From an uncultured Roseiflexus sp. (lineage in GTDB: Bacteria > Chloroflexota > Chloroflexia > Chloroflexales > Roseiflexaceae), in the NCBI GenBank assembly GCA_937935075.1, contig CALGYB010000056.1:1-63846 (forward strand): a stretch of 63,846 bases of DNA, written 5' to 3'. The notes under the pieces are model-generated. The model made no database searches. It was not told the DNA's origin and saw only the letters and a list, made by a program, of their open reading frames with translations. Below are positions 26,036 through 34,891 of the stretch, in pieces; positions within the stretch are counted from its first letter, which is position 1, and every line of letters starts with the position of its first letter. Both the position numbers and the translations under genes were made by a program.

Positions 26036-26785
26036 TCACCTCTCGCCTCCCTTGAACTCCCCCAGTGGAAACACCGGTATCATCCGCTCTTCGACCCAGT
26101 GGAGCGCATCAACCGGCGTCATGCCCCAGTTCGTCGGGCAGGTGGAGAGCAATTCGACCAGCGCAAACCCGCGACCGTTCATCTGACACTCGAATGCAGT
26201 GCGCAGCGCCTTCTTCGCGCGGCGGATTTCCGCCGGATTGTGCAGGCTGCGACGCGCCACATACGCTGCGCCGTCCATCTGCGCCACCAGTTCACAAACC
26301 CGCACCGGATACCCTGTCCGCTGCGGATCACGACCGCCCGGCGATGAGGTGGTCACCATGCCAGGCGGCGATGTTGGCGCCATCTGCCCGCCGGTCATGC
26401 CATAGATCGCGTTGTTGATAAAAATGACCGTAATCTGTTCACCGCGCGCTGCGGCGTGCAACACTTCGCCCAATCCAATCGACGCCAGGTCGCCATCGCC
26501 CTGATACGTGAAAATGATCCGGTCAGGCAGCACCCGCTTCAGCCCGGTAGCGACCGCCGGAGCGCGCCCGTGCGCAGCGCCGACGAAGTCGCAGGCGATG
26601 TAGTTGTAGGCGAACACCGAGCATCCGACCGAGGCGACGCCAATCGTGCGCTCCAGAATGCCGAGTTCTTCCAGCGCCTCCGCCGTCAATCGGTGGGCGA
26701 TGCCGTGGGTGCAGCCAGGGCAATAATGCGTATGCGCCGCTGTCAACCCCGTCGGACGTTCGTACACACACTCTTCGGCAATCAT
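26036..26785 (-). CDS. 2-oxoacid:ferredoxin oxidoreductase beta subunit (VOR type)
   Basis: The 249-residue ThDP-binding subunit starts at the ATG at 26785 with GGAGG seven bases upstream. It has [20 protein letters not shown] and GCSVF near the N-terminus, the ThDP motif [14 protein letters not shown], and [20 protein letters not shown]. The last feature and the overall length match VorA-type proteins of branched-chain (3-methyl-2-oxobutanoate) ferredoxin oxidoreductase. The start overlaps the alpha gene's stop (ATGA). The substrate call is inferred from resemblance only. Confidence 0.9.
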   Translation of the reverse strand: MIAEECVYERPTGLTAAHTHYCPGCTHGIAHRLTAEALEELGILERTIGVASVGCSVFAYNYIACDFVGAAHGRAPAVATGLKRVLPDRIIFTYQGDGDLASIGLGEVLHAAARGEQITVIFINNAIYGMTGGQMAPTSPPGMVTTSSPGGRDPQRTGYPVRVCELVAQMDGAAYVARRSLHNPAEIRRAKKALRTAFECQMNGRGFALVELLSTCPTNWGMTPVDALHWVEERMIPVFPLGEFKGGER

Positions 26786-27885
26786 CGCCGCACCTCCGCG
26801 TTGAGTATGCGCGCACCGTTCGTTGTGACGCGCGTATCGCGCATTGCCTGTTCGATCGCCCGCAGCACCTCGTCCGGCAGCATTTCGACGCCACCCAACC
26901 GACCGTAGAAGCGTACCGGCGCGCGACCGGCGACGGCGAGCCGCACATCCTCGACCATCTGACCGGCATTCATTTCGACGGCCAGGAACGCGCGCGCGCG
27001 CGGCGCCAGGTGTGCCAGGGCATGCATTGGGAACGGGGAAAGGGTGATCGGACGGAACAAACCGACCGCCATGCCGCGCGCGCGCGCGGCTTCGACCGCA
27101 TTCTGCGCCACGCGCGCCGCGCTGCCGAAGGCGACGACGATCAGATCGGCGTCTTCCAGGTACAGCCCGGCGAAACGCTGCTCGCGTTCGGCGATGATGG
27201 CGAGTTTCTTTTGCAGGTTCAGGTTGTGCCGTTCCAGCGCCTCGGGTTGGAGGTAGAGCGATGTGATAATGCGCTGCGGACGCCCTTCCGCGCCATCCAC
27301 AGCCCATTCCGGCGTCGCTGAGACGTTCTGGCGGAACGACGGCAATTCGGCAGGTTCCATCATCTGCCCCAGATTGCCATCGATCAGCAGAATGACCAGC
27401 ATGCGGTACTGTTCGGCCAGATCGAACGCCAGCCCGGTCAGATCAATCGCTTCCTGAACCGTCGCCGGCGCCAGCGTCAGCGGACGGAAGTCGCCGTGCC
27501 CGGCTGAACGGGTCATCTGAAAATAATCCGATTGACATGCGGCGATGTTCCCCAATCCGGGACCGCCGCGCATCACATCCACCACTACAGCCGGCAGTTC
27601 TGCGCCGGCGATGTAACTCAATCCTTCCTGCATCAGGCTGATGCCCGGACCGGACGACGAGGTCATGACGCGCTTGCCAGCGCAGGCTGCCCCATAGACC
27701 ATGTTGATGGCAGCGACTTCACTCTCCGCCTGCACGAACGCCCGACTCAGCTCAGGCATGCGCCGCGCCAGATATTCGAGCAGTTCGGTCTGCGGTGTGA
27801 TCGGATATCCGAAATAGGCATCGAGACCGGCACGGATCGCCGCCTCAGCAATTGCCTCATTGCCTTTCAGAAGTTCTCGCGCCAT
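26782..27885 (-). CDS. 2-oxoacid:ferredoxin oxidoreductase alpha subunit (VorB-like)
   Basis: The 367-residue product starts [20 protein letters not shown], where [14 protein letters not shown] is the VorB signature, and continues with [20 protein letters not shown]. Later blocks are [20 protein letters not shown] and [26 protein letters not shown] lies six bases before the ATG at 27885; an ATG at 27903 is a weaker alternative. The overlap with beta and the ferredoxin gene upstream define the operon. The enzyme would oxidise branched-chain 2-oxoacids, or run in reverse as a reductive carboxylase. Confidence 0.92.
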   Translation of the reverse strand: MARELLKGNEAIAEAAIRAGLDAYFGYPITPQTELLEYLARRMPELSRAFVQAESEVAAINMVYGAACAGKRVMTSSSGPGISLMQEGLSYIAGAELPAVVVDVMRGGPGLGNIAACQSDYFQMTRSAGHGDFRPLTLAPATVQEAIDLTGLAFDLAEQYRMLVILLIDGNLGQMMEPAELPSFRQNVSATPEWAVDGAEGRPQRIITSLYLQPEALERHNLNLQKKLAIIAEREQRFAGLYLEDADLIVVAFGSAARVAQNAVEAARARGMAVGLFRPITLSPFPMHALAHLAPRARAFLAVEMNAGQMVEDVRLAVAGRAPVRFYGRLGGVEMLPDEVLRAIEQAMRDTRVTTNGARILNAEVRR

Positions 27886-27913
27886 TGCGATCTCCTCTTT
27901 CATGCTGGTTGAA

Positions 27914-28186
27914 TTACGATGCTGCTTCCAGTGCGCACACGCCGCCAGCTGAAACACTGGCTTTGACGGAGAATGTGCGATAGACCGTGATTGCCGCTTC
28001 CGGGCATACCAGAGCGCAAATGGTGCATCCGGTGCATTTGCCGTCGGGATCGCGCAACTGCGCGGGATGATGACCGGCGGCATTGAGCGAGGCCGCCAGA
28101 TGCACAACGCCTTTTGGACAAAACGCGACACACAATCCGCATCCTTTGCAGCGTTCCGTATCCACAATGATGCGTCCCCGAACCAT
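27914..28186 (-). CDS. Two-[4Fe-4S] ferredoxin, delta subunit of the oxidoreductase
   Basis: This 90-residue protein has two clusters CxxCxxCxxxCP ([14 protein letters not shown] and [14 protein letters not shown]), the pattern of the PorD/VorC-type delta subunit that passes electrons from the ThDP site to soluble ferredoxin. GGAGG lies five bases upstream of the ATG. It starts 12 bases after the radical SAM gene and ends 28 bases before the alpha gene, so it is in the same transcript as both. Confidence 0.95.
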   Translation of the reverse strand: MVRGRIIVDTERCKGCGLCVAFCPKGVVHLAASLNAAGHHPAQLRDPDGKCTGCTICALVCPEAAITVYRTFSVKASVSAGGVCALEAAS

Positions 28187-28198
28187 CTCGACCTCCGA

Positions 28199-29395
28199 TC
28201 AATAAATGAACTCGTGAATATCGTAAGTGGCGATCCGTGGACCGGACGACCCAAAATGCAATCCCGCCACAATCGCCCGGTGTTGTGCTCGAAGTTCGGC
28301 ATCGTCGAGCGGTCGAATGCCCGCTTCCGCAATCTGTATCCTGTACGGCGCGTGTGCGTGTTCGACGAGCGTGCTGAAATACACAATATCTTCCTCATCG
28401 AGCGACAGCCGGTTGAGCAACGCGACCGTGTCGGCGACATGCCCGGCAGCGAAGCGGTCGCCACCCAACCCGACGAGCACGATCAGGCTCACCGCGATAC
28501 CTGCCTGTTTCAGCGTCGCGACCGTCTCTGCAACGTCGGCAGCGCTCGATGGCTTCTGCACGAATTCGAGCAGCGGATCGTGCCCGCTCTCCAGTCCGAT
28601 GCTGACCCGCTTCAATCCCAGCGCACCCAGACGGGCATACTCCTCCACGCTCTTTTTCCTGCCGGTAAAAGCGTCCAGGAAGGCATAGATCGGCAACCGG
28701 CCAATCTCTTCACGCGCCATTTCGATGAATATTTCCAGGCGTCTGGTCGGTGCAGCGAGTGCATTCGCCTCACCCAGGAAGATCGACCGCCGCATGAGGA
28801 GCGAATCGCCGAAAAACGCGCGCACTGCTTGCACATGCGTGCGAAATTCATCGGGCGACTTGATGCGAAAACGCCGATCACGGTAAAAGTCGCAGAAGGT
28901 GCAGGTATTGAACGAACATCCCTCAGTCGCCTGAAGCACAACCGCCATATACTGATCTGGCGGCAGAATGCCGACCGGATCGTACACCCGGCTGAAGGTC
29001 GCACAATCTGCGCGGTGTGCTGTTGCGTCGAACCGCGCTGCACGTTCGAGCATCTCGAGCGCGCCGACCAATGCGCCGTTTGCGCCGACGCGCGCCGACG
29101 CTTCGACTGCCAGCGCATCACGCAACGCCGCCATCCGCGCCGCTGCCCCATCAATCAGGTCGAGCGCCTCGGCATCACTCAGGCGACGCCGGAGCAGTGC
29201 GCCGTCTACGCGGCGCTTTTCCAGCACCTGACCATTCAACCCGCGCCGGTATGTGCGACCATCGCGGGTCAGCGCCCACAACCGACCGCCGCGATCATAG
29301 GTGAATACCTCGCGCGTATCGAACATAACGCTGATAGCGCCTGGCTTGACGCTGATCGTCACCTGTTCGTTACGGATTGTGCGATGAATCACCAT
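28199..29395 (-). CDS. Radical SAM protein with CX4CX2C motif and long N-terminal region
   Basis: From the ATG at 29395 (AGGTG eight bases upstream) the protein is 398 residues; starts at 29428 and 29440 are also possible. Residues 156-170 ([15 protein letters not shown]) hold Cys160, Cys165 and Cys168, a CX4CX2C spacing like that of elongator-type B12-independent radical SAM proteins (COG1032-like). [16 protein letters not shown] is the SAM-binding GxES region. The first 140 residues are a helical region, unusual in size, before the barrel. The gene sits in an operon with VOR subunits and a micro-ORF. Substrate unknown. Confidence 0.87.
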   Translation of the reverse strand: MVIHRTIRNEQVTISVKPGAISVMFDTREVFTYDRGGRLWALTRDGRTYRRGLNGQVLEKRRVDGALLRRRLSDAEALDLIDGAAARMAALRDALAVEASARVGANGALVGALEMLERAARFDATAHRADCATFSRVYDPVGILPPDQYMAVVLQATEGCSFNTCTFCDFYRDRRFRIKSPDEFRTHVQAVRAFFGDSLLMRRSIFLGEANALAAPTRRLEIFIEMAREEIGRLPIYAFLDAFTGRKKSVEEYARLGALGLKRVSIGLESGHDPLLEFVQKPSSAADVAETVATLKQAGIAVSLIVLVGLGGDRFAAGHVADTVALLNRLSLDEEDIVYFSTLVEHAHAPYRIQIAEAGIRPLDDAELRAQHRAIVAGLHFGSSGPRIATYDIHEFIY

Positions 29396-29408
29396 TGCTG
29401 AAACACCT

Positions 29409-29434
29409 GGGCGGATGCCCGGAGACATCCGCCC
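29409..29434. promoter_or_regulatory. Hairpin over the start region of the radical SAM gene
   Basis: GGGCGGATG (29409-29417) and CATCCGCCC (29426-29434) pair with an eight-base loop. On the minus strand it lies between the candidate starts at 29440 and 29395 and just after the micro-ORF stop. It could sequester a start site or be coding. Confidence 0.4.
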
Positions 29435-29445
29435 GATCATCCCCC

Positions 29446-29526
29446 TTATGACGGGGTCAGCGTAAGAACCGGCACAGTCACAATCATCAGCGCCAGCGCC
29501 GGACGATGTGTCTCAGTCCGGTTCAT
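29446..29526 (-). CDS. Micro-ORF, 26 residues, upstream of the radical SAM gene
   Basis: The frame runs from an ATG at 29526 to TAA at 29446. GAGGAG lies six bases before the ATG, which is one of the best ribosome-binding sites in this region. The product starts MNRTETHRPALAL, followed by a hydrophobic, Val/Thr/Pro/Leu-rich tail ending in PS. It stops five bases before the longest radical SAM start. It may be a leader peptide controlling translation of the operon or a substrate of the radical SAM enzyme. It is too short to classify and no conserved precursor motif is seen. Confidence 0.45.
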   Translation of the reverse strand: MNRTETHRPALALMIVTVPVLTLTPS

Positions 29527-29665
29527 GGAACGCTCCTCTCCTGACGTTCTTTGTTTCAGAGGTGGTAGTATTGGGGCGCATGGTTTATCATAGGAGACCT
29601 GTGAGGCTATTGCGGAAAAGAAGTGTGCACCACAAAGTTAAGGATGCGCTACTCTTGCCAAAACA

Positions 29666-29674
29666 TGCTATACT
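29666..29674 (+). promoter_or_regulatory. Extended -10 promoter for the GHMP kinase
   Basis: TGC directly precedes TATACT, 31 bases before the start at 29705. Confidence 0.55.
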
Positions 29675-29704
29675 GCGGCGCGTGTATTCCAGCAGGAGCG
29701 TTCC

Positions 29705-30739
29705 ATGCGTATCTTCAAGGCCAAAGCGCCGATGCGGATCGGCTTTTTCGGCGGCGGCACGGATGTCAGTCCGTATGCCGAGGAATATGGCGGCAAGGTG
29801 CTCAACTGTACGATCGATAAATATGTGCGTTGCATGCTGCGCCCCAGCAAAGAACCGGGGATCATTATCCGCTCGCTCGACCTGGAAGAGGTCAGCCGGA
29901 AAACCACCGGGCATTGGGATGGGCGGCTCGATCTGCCGCAGGCGGTGCTCGACGCCGCTATGCCGCCTTCTGAAGGGGTCGAGGTGATCATGTTCTCCGA
30001 TGTGCCGCCTGGTTCCGGGCTTGGCTCATCATCGGCGCTGGTCGTCAGCATGCTGAAGTTGATCGGCGCTGCCTATCAGATCAATCTCGACCCGCATACA
30101 CTGGCAGAACTCGCCTACCGGATCGAGCGCGTCGATCTGGGTATCCCCGGCGGGCGGCAGGATCAGTATGCGGCGGCGTTCGGCGGCATGTGCGTCTATC
30201 ACTTCGGCAAAGGGCGCGTGATCGTCGAGCCGGTGCTGAACGATCCGACTGCGCTCCTCGAACTGGAGAGCTGCCTGCTCCTCGGCTATATCGGCAGCCG
30301 CAAGTTGCTCACGCAACACCTGGTTGACGATCAGGTGCGTCGCTTGAAGGAGGGCGACACGCTCCGCTACCACGATGAGACCAAAGCCTTCGTCGATGAA
30401 GCGGTTCGTCTATTGCGTGGCTTGCAGATCGCCGACTTCGGCAGGCTGCTGCACGATGCATGGGAGGTGAAGAAAGCCTTCTCGCCGTACATCGCCCCTC
30501 CCGAGGTCGAAGACATCTATGCGCTGGCGCGTCGTCACGGCGCGTGGGGCGGCAAGATCACCGGCGCCGGCGGCGGCGGTTTCATGGTCTTCGCCTGCCC
30601 ATTCGACCGGCGGCTCGAACTCGAGCGGGTGTTGATCGAAGCCGGGGTGCAGATCCGCCACTTCTCGTTTACCACCCAGGGCGTGCATGCCTGGTCGGTC
30701 GAGGTGGAGGATCGGTCGCTGCATCGCTTACCCACGTGA
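29705..30739 (+). CDS. GHMP-family kinase, HddA-like
   Basis: This 344-residue sugar or small-molecule kinase has the N-terminal substrate motif APMRIGFFGGGTDVSPYAEE, in which RIGFFGGGTD is typical of D-glycero-D-manno-heptose 7-phosphate kinase-like proteins. The ATP-binding motif is SDVPPGSGLGSSSALVV, and the C-terminal glycine-rich GGKITGAGGGGFMVFAC. GGAG lies six bases upstream. Related enzymes phosphorylate heptose, fucose or similar sugars for cell-surface glycans. A second GHMP kinase lies at 44414. It is divergent from the VOR operon. Confidence 0.87.
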   Translation: MRIFKAKAPMRIGFFGGGTDVSPYAEEYGGKVLNCTIDKYVRCMLRPSKEPGIIIRSLDLEEVSRKTTGHWDGRLDLPQAVLDAAMPPSEGVEVIMFSDVPPGSGLGSSSALVVSMLKLIGAAYQINLDPHTLAELAYRIERVDLGIPGGRQDQYAAAFGGMCVYHFGKGRVIVEPVLNDPTALLELESCLLLGYIGSRKLLTQHLVDDQVRRLKEGDTLRYHDETKAFVDEAVRLLRGLQIADFGRLLHDAWEVKKAFSPYIAPPEVEDIYALARRHGAWGGKITGAGGGGFMVFACPFDRRLELERVLIEAGVQIRHFSFTTQGVHAWSVEVEDRSLHRLPT

Positions 30740-30754
30740 TGCCTGCTCGGTACA

Positions 30755-30853
30755 GATGACCGTCACCCACGCCGACGATGTGGTTGCGGGAGGGGGTCCG
30801 GCGGCGCGTGTGGCTGCGGGGGCGCTGTACCAACTGCACAGGTGACGGTCATC
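30755..30853. mobile_element. MITE-like element with 13-bp terminal inverted repeats, copy A
   Basis: GATGACCGTCACC at 30755-30767 and its reverse complement GGTGACGGTCATC at 30841-30853 bound a 99-bp GC-rich element. The 101-bp block 30757-30857 matches 31014-31114 closely. No gene is seen between the kinase and psuG. Confidence 0.6.
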
Positions 30854-30951
30854 TCTGTACCGGTCATCTCTGCGCGCGTGGGAGAGATGGTTGCTCTGCA
30901 TGGCGCCGCTGGGGCGATTCCCGGTCAGCTCTGCGTGCGTGGGAGGGATCC

Positions 30952-31010
30952 CGGCGGCGCGTGTGGCTGCGGGGGCGCTGTCCCAACCGCACAGGTGATG
31001 GTCATCTCTG
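30952..31010. repeat. Partial copy of the 99-bp element
   Basis: GGCGGCGCGTGTGGCTGCGG..GGTGATGGTCATCTCTG repeats the right half of the elements at 30755 and 31012. The left end is missing. Confidence 0.5.
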
Positions 31011-31011
31011 G

Positions 31012-31111
31012 GCTGACCGTCACCCACGCCGACGATGTGGTTGCGGGAGGGGGTCCGGCGGCGCGTGTGGCTGCGGGGGCGCTGTCCCAACCGCACAGGT
31101 GACGGTCATCT
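31012..31111. mobile_element. MITE-like element, copy B
   Basis: The block 31014-31114 matches copy A over 101 bases. GCTGACCGTCACC and GGTGACGGTCATC form the ends; the left end differs from copy A by one base. It ends 20 bases before the psuG start, so it may carry part of its promoter region. Confidence 0.6.
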
Positions 31112-31124
31112 CTGCGCGCGGCTG

Positions 31125-31133
31125 TGGTATCAT
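31125..31133 (+). promoter_or_regulatory. Extended -10 promoter at the psuG start
   Basis: TGG followed by TATCAT lies just upstream of the ATG at 31141. A transcript from here would begin at or near the start codon, so translation may be leaderless. Confidence 0.4.
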
Positions 31134-32058
31134 GGCTTTTATGGATCTCTCACTCGCCATCGCTTCCGAAGTTCAGGCGGCGCTCGATGCCGGGCGACCG
31201 GTTGTCGCCCTGGAGAGCACGGTCATCTCTCACGGGTTGCCGTACCCGCACAATCTGGAACTCGCACGCGCCATGGAGCAGGACGTGCGCCATGGCGGCG
31301 CGGTCCCGGCAACCGTCGGTGTTGTCGCGGGTGTGCCGACCGTCGGCATGGATGCTGCGGCAATCGAGCGATTTGCCCAAACTGACCCGCAGCCTCGTCC
31401 GTCAAAAGTGTCGCGGCGCGACCTCGGGTATGTGATCGCGTCAGGCGGCGATGGGGCGACAACTGTTGCCGCAACAATGGTGCTGGCACATCTGGCAGGG
31501 GTGCAGGTGTTCGCCACCGGCGGGATCGGTGGCGTCCATCGCGGCGCGCGTGAGAGTTGGGATGTGTCTGCCGATCTGATGGAACTGACGCGCACGCCGG
31601 TGCTGGTGGTGTGCGCCGGAGCGAAGGCGATCCTCGACCTGCCGGCAACGCTGGAGTATCTCGAAACCGGCGGTGTACCGGTTCTTGGCTGGCAAACGGA
31701 TGAATTTCCGGCCTTCTACAGCGCCGCGAGCGGGCTGCCGGCAGCGCTGGCGCCGGATGCGTCGTTCGTTGCGCGCGTGTGGCGCACTCATCGTGCGCTT
31801 GGCGGCGCCGGTATGCTGTTGGCCGTGCCGCCGCCTGCTGAGTACGCTTTGGATCGTACCGTGGCAGAGGCGGCGATTGAGTGTGCGCTGCGTCGTGCGA
31901 CGGAAGAAGGGGTCCATGGTCCGGCGGTGACGCCGTTTCTCCTGGCGGCGCTCGCGCGCGAAACCGGGGGCGAAAGTGTGCGCGCTAACGTTGCGTTGCT
32001 GCGTCGGAATGCACAAGTGGCTGCGCAGGTAGCGGCGGCAATCGCAGGTGTCGTATGA
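31132..32058 (+). CDS. psuG: Pseudouridine-5'-phosphate glycosidase
   Basis: About 308 residues from the ATG at 31132; the ATG at 31141 is equally plausible. The PsuG signature [20 protein letters not shown] is near the N-terminus, followed by [37 protein letters not shown] and [13 protein letters not shown]. The enzyme splits pseudouridine 5'-phosphate to uracil and ribose 5-phosphate during nucleoside breakdown. No kinase partner (psuK) is adjacent. Its stop overlaps the rlmN start (ATGA), so the two are coupled. Confidence 0.95.
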   Translation: MAFMDLSLAIASEVQAALDAGRPVVALESTVISHGLPYPHNLELARAMEQDVRHGGAVPATVGVVAGVPTVGMDAAAIERFAQTDPQPRPSKVSRRDLGYVIASGGDGATTVAATMVLAHLAGVQVFATGGIGGVHRGARESWDVSADLMELTRTPVLVVCAGAKAILDLPATLEYLETGGVPVLGWQTDEFPAFYSAASGLPAALAPDASFVARVWRTHRALGGAGMLLAVPPPAEYALDRTVAEAAIECALRRATEEGVHGPAVTPFLLAALARETGGESVRANVALLRRNAQVAAQVAAAIAGVV

Positions 32059-33251
32059 CGACGCTTTCTTCAACCAAAGACACCCTACCCAATCTGTACG
32101 ATCTGTCGCTGGCGGACATGGAACGCCTGCTGGCTGATTGGGCACAGCCCGCCTACCGCGCGCGGCAGATCTTTCGCCAGTTGTACGTGAACCTGGCTGA
32201 TACGCCGCTGACGATGACCGACCTGCCGCTGACGCTGCGGGAACGGCTGGCTGCCGAAACTCGTCTTGAACCGCTGACGCCGGAGCAGGTTCAGACAGCG
32301 GACAACGGGCTGACGCGCAAGGCGCTGTTTCGACTGCCCGGCGATGCACTGGTTGAGAGCGTCCTCATGATCTACCCCGACCGCGCCACCGTCTGCGTTT
32401 CGACGCAGGCCGGCTGTGGAATGGGATGCGTGTTCTGCGCTACAGGCGCACTCGGTTTGCTGCGCAATCTATCATCCGGCGAAATCGTTGCCCAGGTCGT
32501 CTGGGCAGCACGCGAGATGCGTCGCTTCGCTGCCGGTCGTCAGCCTGCACCGGCGAATCCGCCGGCGGATGATGCCTGGTGGACGCCTGATGACCTGGAG
32601 AGCGACGCGCCATCTGTTCCACAGTCCAGTTCCGCCTCCCGACTGACGAACATCGTCTTTATGGGCATGGGCGAGCCATTTGCGAACTATGACCGCTGGT
32701 GGCGCGCGGTCGAGATCATCCACGATCCACGCGGTTTGAACATAGGCGCACGCAGCATGACCGTCTCGACGGTCGGGTTGGTTCCGGGCATTCGCCGCCT
32801 AGCGACGGAGACGCTGCCGATCAACCTTGCCATTTCGCTCCATGCCCCCGACGATGACTTGCGCAGCGCGATGATGCCGGTCAACCGCCGGTATCCGCTC
32901 GCGGCGCTGCTCGATGCCACGCGCGACTATCTGGCGGCAACCGGACGGCGGGTGTCATTTGAGTATGTGCTCCTTCAGGGGAAGAACGATGAACCGGAGC
33001 ATGCAGCAAAACTGGCGGCGCTGTTGCGCGGTGAGGCAGGACCGGCTGGATTGCCGTTGCATCTGGTGCACGTCAACCTCATCCCGTGGAATCCGGTGCC
33101 GGGCATGCCGCTGGGTCGGTCGGAGCGCCGTCACGTGTTGACCTTCCAGCGCATCCTTCATGAGCGTGGCATCGCCTGCACTGTGCGCGTCGAACGCGGC
33201 GTGGCGATCGCCGCCGCCTGTGGTCAACTGGCAGGGGGTGTCGCACGTTGA
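32055..33251 (+). CDS. rlmN: 23S rRNA (adenine2503-C2)-methyltransferase RlmN
   Basis: The 398-residue radical SAM enzyme has [18 protein letters not shown] with the iron-sulphur cysteines at 121, 125 and 128 (CX3CX2C). [14 protein letters not shown] and [14 protein letters not shown] follow. The catalytic cysteine lies in the C-terminal [17 protein letters not shown]. It methylates A2503 of 23S rRNA and some tRNAs. A Pro/Ala-rich insertion of about 30 residues (about 163-195) between the [12 protein letters not shown] helix and the TNIVFMGMG strand is unusual. The gene overlaps psuG by four bases. Confidence 0.95.
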   Translation: MTTLSSTKDTLPNLYDLSLADMERLLADWAQPAYRARQIFRQLYVNLADTPLTMTDLPLTLRERLAAETRLEPLTPEQVQTADNGLTRKALFRLPGDALVESVLMIYPDRATVCVSTQAGCGMGCVFCATGALGLLRNLSSGEIVAQVVWAAREMRRFAAGRQPAPANPPADDAWWTPDDLESDAPSVPQSSSASRLTNIVFMGMGEPFANYDRWWRAVEIIHDPRGLNIGARSMTVSTVGLVPGIRRLATETLPINLAISLHAPDDDLRSAMMPVNRRYPLAALLDATRDYLAATGRRVSFEYVLLQGKNDEPEHAAKLAALLRGEAGPAGLPLHLVHVNLIPWNPVPGMPLGRSERRHVLTFQRILHERGIACTVRVERGVAIAAACGQLAGGVAR

Positions 33252-33273
33252 AAACAGTGTTGCACGTTCCAAC

Positions 33274-33345
33274 TCACACAAAGGCACAAAGGCGCAAAGG
33301 CGAGGGTTGGAGGTTGAAGGTGGCATGTGGTTCGCAGCGGACGCC
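33274..33345. repeat. ACAAAGGC-type simple repeat
   Basis: ACACAAAGGCACAAAGGCGC and the adjoining words belong to a loose family of AAAGGC/ACAGAG words in the intergenic regions. The longest frame covering it gives a low-complexity peptide. Confidence 0.5.
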
Positions 33346-33498
33346 AGGGCGCTGCTGGCGAACGCCCTCGCTGAGCAAGTGAAAGACCCGCCGGGGCTGC
33401 TGACGCCACTGCGCGGTCATGCGTCCACGACACGCCTGCCGGTGCGTGTTGACCGTTGCGCCTGGCACAGCAAACACTCGAACATCTTGCCCGACTGA
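33326..33498 (+). other. Possible coding remnant, unidentified
   Basis: A frame reading MWFAADARALLANALAEQVK has coding-like composition and ends at 33498, but it has no proper start of its own and is fused in frame to the upstream repeat. It may be the tail of a lost gene. No family is recognised. Confidence 0.25.
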
Positions 33499-33553
33499 CT
33501 GCGCTTTAGTATCAGTGCTCATAGGAAGATCATATGAGACAATCTCGTGACCA

Positions 33554-33582
33554 GCGTTGGCTTCGACAGGCTCAGCCAACGC
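33554..33582. repeat. Constant-loop hairpin element (inverse orientation)
   Basis: Arms GCGTTGGCT and AGCCAACGC surround TCGACAGGCTC, the reverse complement of the usual loop. It lies before the aminotransferase gene. Confidence 0.75.
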
Positions 33583-33636
33583 CAACCGCGTCACAGGTGC
33601 AAGTGTGTTCGTTCGGATGGAGATCGATCTTCCTAT

Positions 33637-33690
33637 CAGTGCTCAGTTCTTGGTGCTCAGTTCTTGGTTCTCAGTTCTCAGTTCTCGTCC
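33637..33690. repeat. CAGTTCTTGGTTCTCAG-type simple repeats
   Basis: Words such as CTCAGTTCTTGGTGCTCAGT repeat up to the aminotransferase start. Inverse words occur at 25605-25645 and 61425-61530. They leave little room for a promoter. Confidence 0.6.
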
Positions 33691-33691
33691 T

Positions 33692-34885
33692 ATGCATCCA
33701 TCCAATCTCTTTCTCCTCCGACCCGACATGACCTTCCTCAACCACGGCAGTTTCGGCGCGTGTCCCCGTCCGGTGTTCGAGGCATACCAGCAGTGGCAAC
33801 GCACCCTCGAAGAACAGCCGGTCGAGTTCCTCGGGCGACGGCTCAACGGGCTGCTAGCGGACGCGCGAGCGCGCCTAGCGGCGTTCATCGGCGCTGCGGC
33901 GGAGGATGTCGTGTTCGTGCCCAACGTCACCTACGCGATGAACATCGTCGCCCGATCCATCGATCTGCAACCCGGCGACGAAGTATTGGGCACTACCCAC
34001 GAGTATGGCGCTGTCGAGCGCGCCTGGCGCTATGTCTGCGAACAGCGCGGCGCGGTCTATATTCCACAGCCGGTTCCGCTGCCCGTCACAAGCGCCGACG
34101 TCATTGTCGAGCAGATCTGGAGCGGCGTGACCGAACGCACGAGAGTGATCACGCTCAGCCACATCACCTCGCCGACGGCGATCATCATGCCGATTGAGGC
34201 GATCTGTCAGCGCGCGCGCGCAGCAGACATCATCACGGTCATCGACGGCGCTCACGCGCTCGGACAGATCGATCTGGATATGCAGGCGACAGGCGCCGAT
34301 TTCTACGGCGGCAACTGTCACAAATGGCTGTGCGCGCCCAAAGGCGCCGGCTTCCTGTATGCCCGCCCTGAGCGACAGGCAATGCTGGAGCCGCTGATCG
34401 TCAGTTGGGGATGGCAGCCGCGTCGTCCAATGCGTTCGAGCTTCCTGGCGTACCCGGAAGGCGCATCGTTTCGCGACTACTACGAGTGGATGGGCACCGA
34501 CGACCCCTCGGCATTCCTTGGCGTTCCGGCGGCGATTGACTTTCAGAACGCCAACGACTGGGGAACAGTGCGACGTGCATGCCATGAACTGCTTGCCGAC
34601 GCCTCACAGCGCATCGCTGCGCTCACCGGGCTTGCGCCGCTCACCCCCGATGGCATCGAGTGGTGGGTGCAGATGCGCGCGCTCCCGCTGCCGCCGTGCG
34701 ATCCCAAACAGGTGCAGGCGCGCCTCTGGAACGAATTTCATATCGAAGTGCCATGCTTCGAGTGGGAGGGCATACCCCTCATTCGCGTCTCGATCCAGGC
34801 GTACAACACGCCAGCCGACATCGACCGATTGCTGGAGGGGTTGCGCCATATCCTGAGCGATACGGTACAGGAGCAGGCAGGATAG
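33692..34885 (+). CDS. Class V aminotransferase, isopenicillin N epimerase-like
   Basis: The product of about 397 residues starts MHPSNLFLLRPDMTFLNHGS (ATG 33692), with the family FLNHGSFGACPRPV. It has ITVIDGAHALGQIDLDM, where Asp binds the PLP ring nitrogen, and FYGGNCHKWLCAPKGAG, whose Lys forms the Schiff base. Family members include cysteine desulfurase-like, kynureninase-like and isopenicillin N epimerase-like enzymes; the last is closest by pattern. The upstream frame to 33557 is repeat translation. No ribosome-binding site is seen directly before the start. It ends six bases from the convergent pepF. Confidence 0.85.
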   Translation: MHPSNLFLLRPDMTFLNHGSFGACPRPVFEAYQQWQRTLEEQPVEFLGRRLNGLLADARARLAAFIGAAAEDVVFVPNVTYAMNIVARSIDLQPGDEVLGTTHEYGAVERAWRYVCEQRGAVYIPQPVPLPVTSADVIVEQIWSGVTERTRVITLSHITSPTAIIMPIEAICQRARAADIITVIDGAHALGQIDLDMQATGADFYGGNCHKWLCAPKGAGFLYARPERQAMLEPLIVSWGWQPRRPMRSSFLAYPEGASFRDYYEWMGTDDPSAFLGVPAAIDFQNANDWGTVRRACHELLADASQRIAALTGLAPLTPDGIEWWVQMRALPLPPCDPKQVQARLWNEFHIEVPCFEWEGIPLIRVSIQAYNTPADIDRLLEGLRHILSDTVQEQAG

Positions 34886-34891
34886 ATTCGC

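Noticed and set aside
25850-26048. Possible CRISPR array in the CTCACACC block
   Set aside because: Words are short, irregular and have no unique spacers of constant length; no cas genes lie near.
28067-29401. A 444-codon plus-strand frame opposite the radical SAM gene
   Set aside because: It is antisense to a gene with clear motifs; its composition and lack of any family pattern mark it as a GC-driven shadow.
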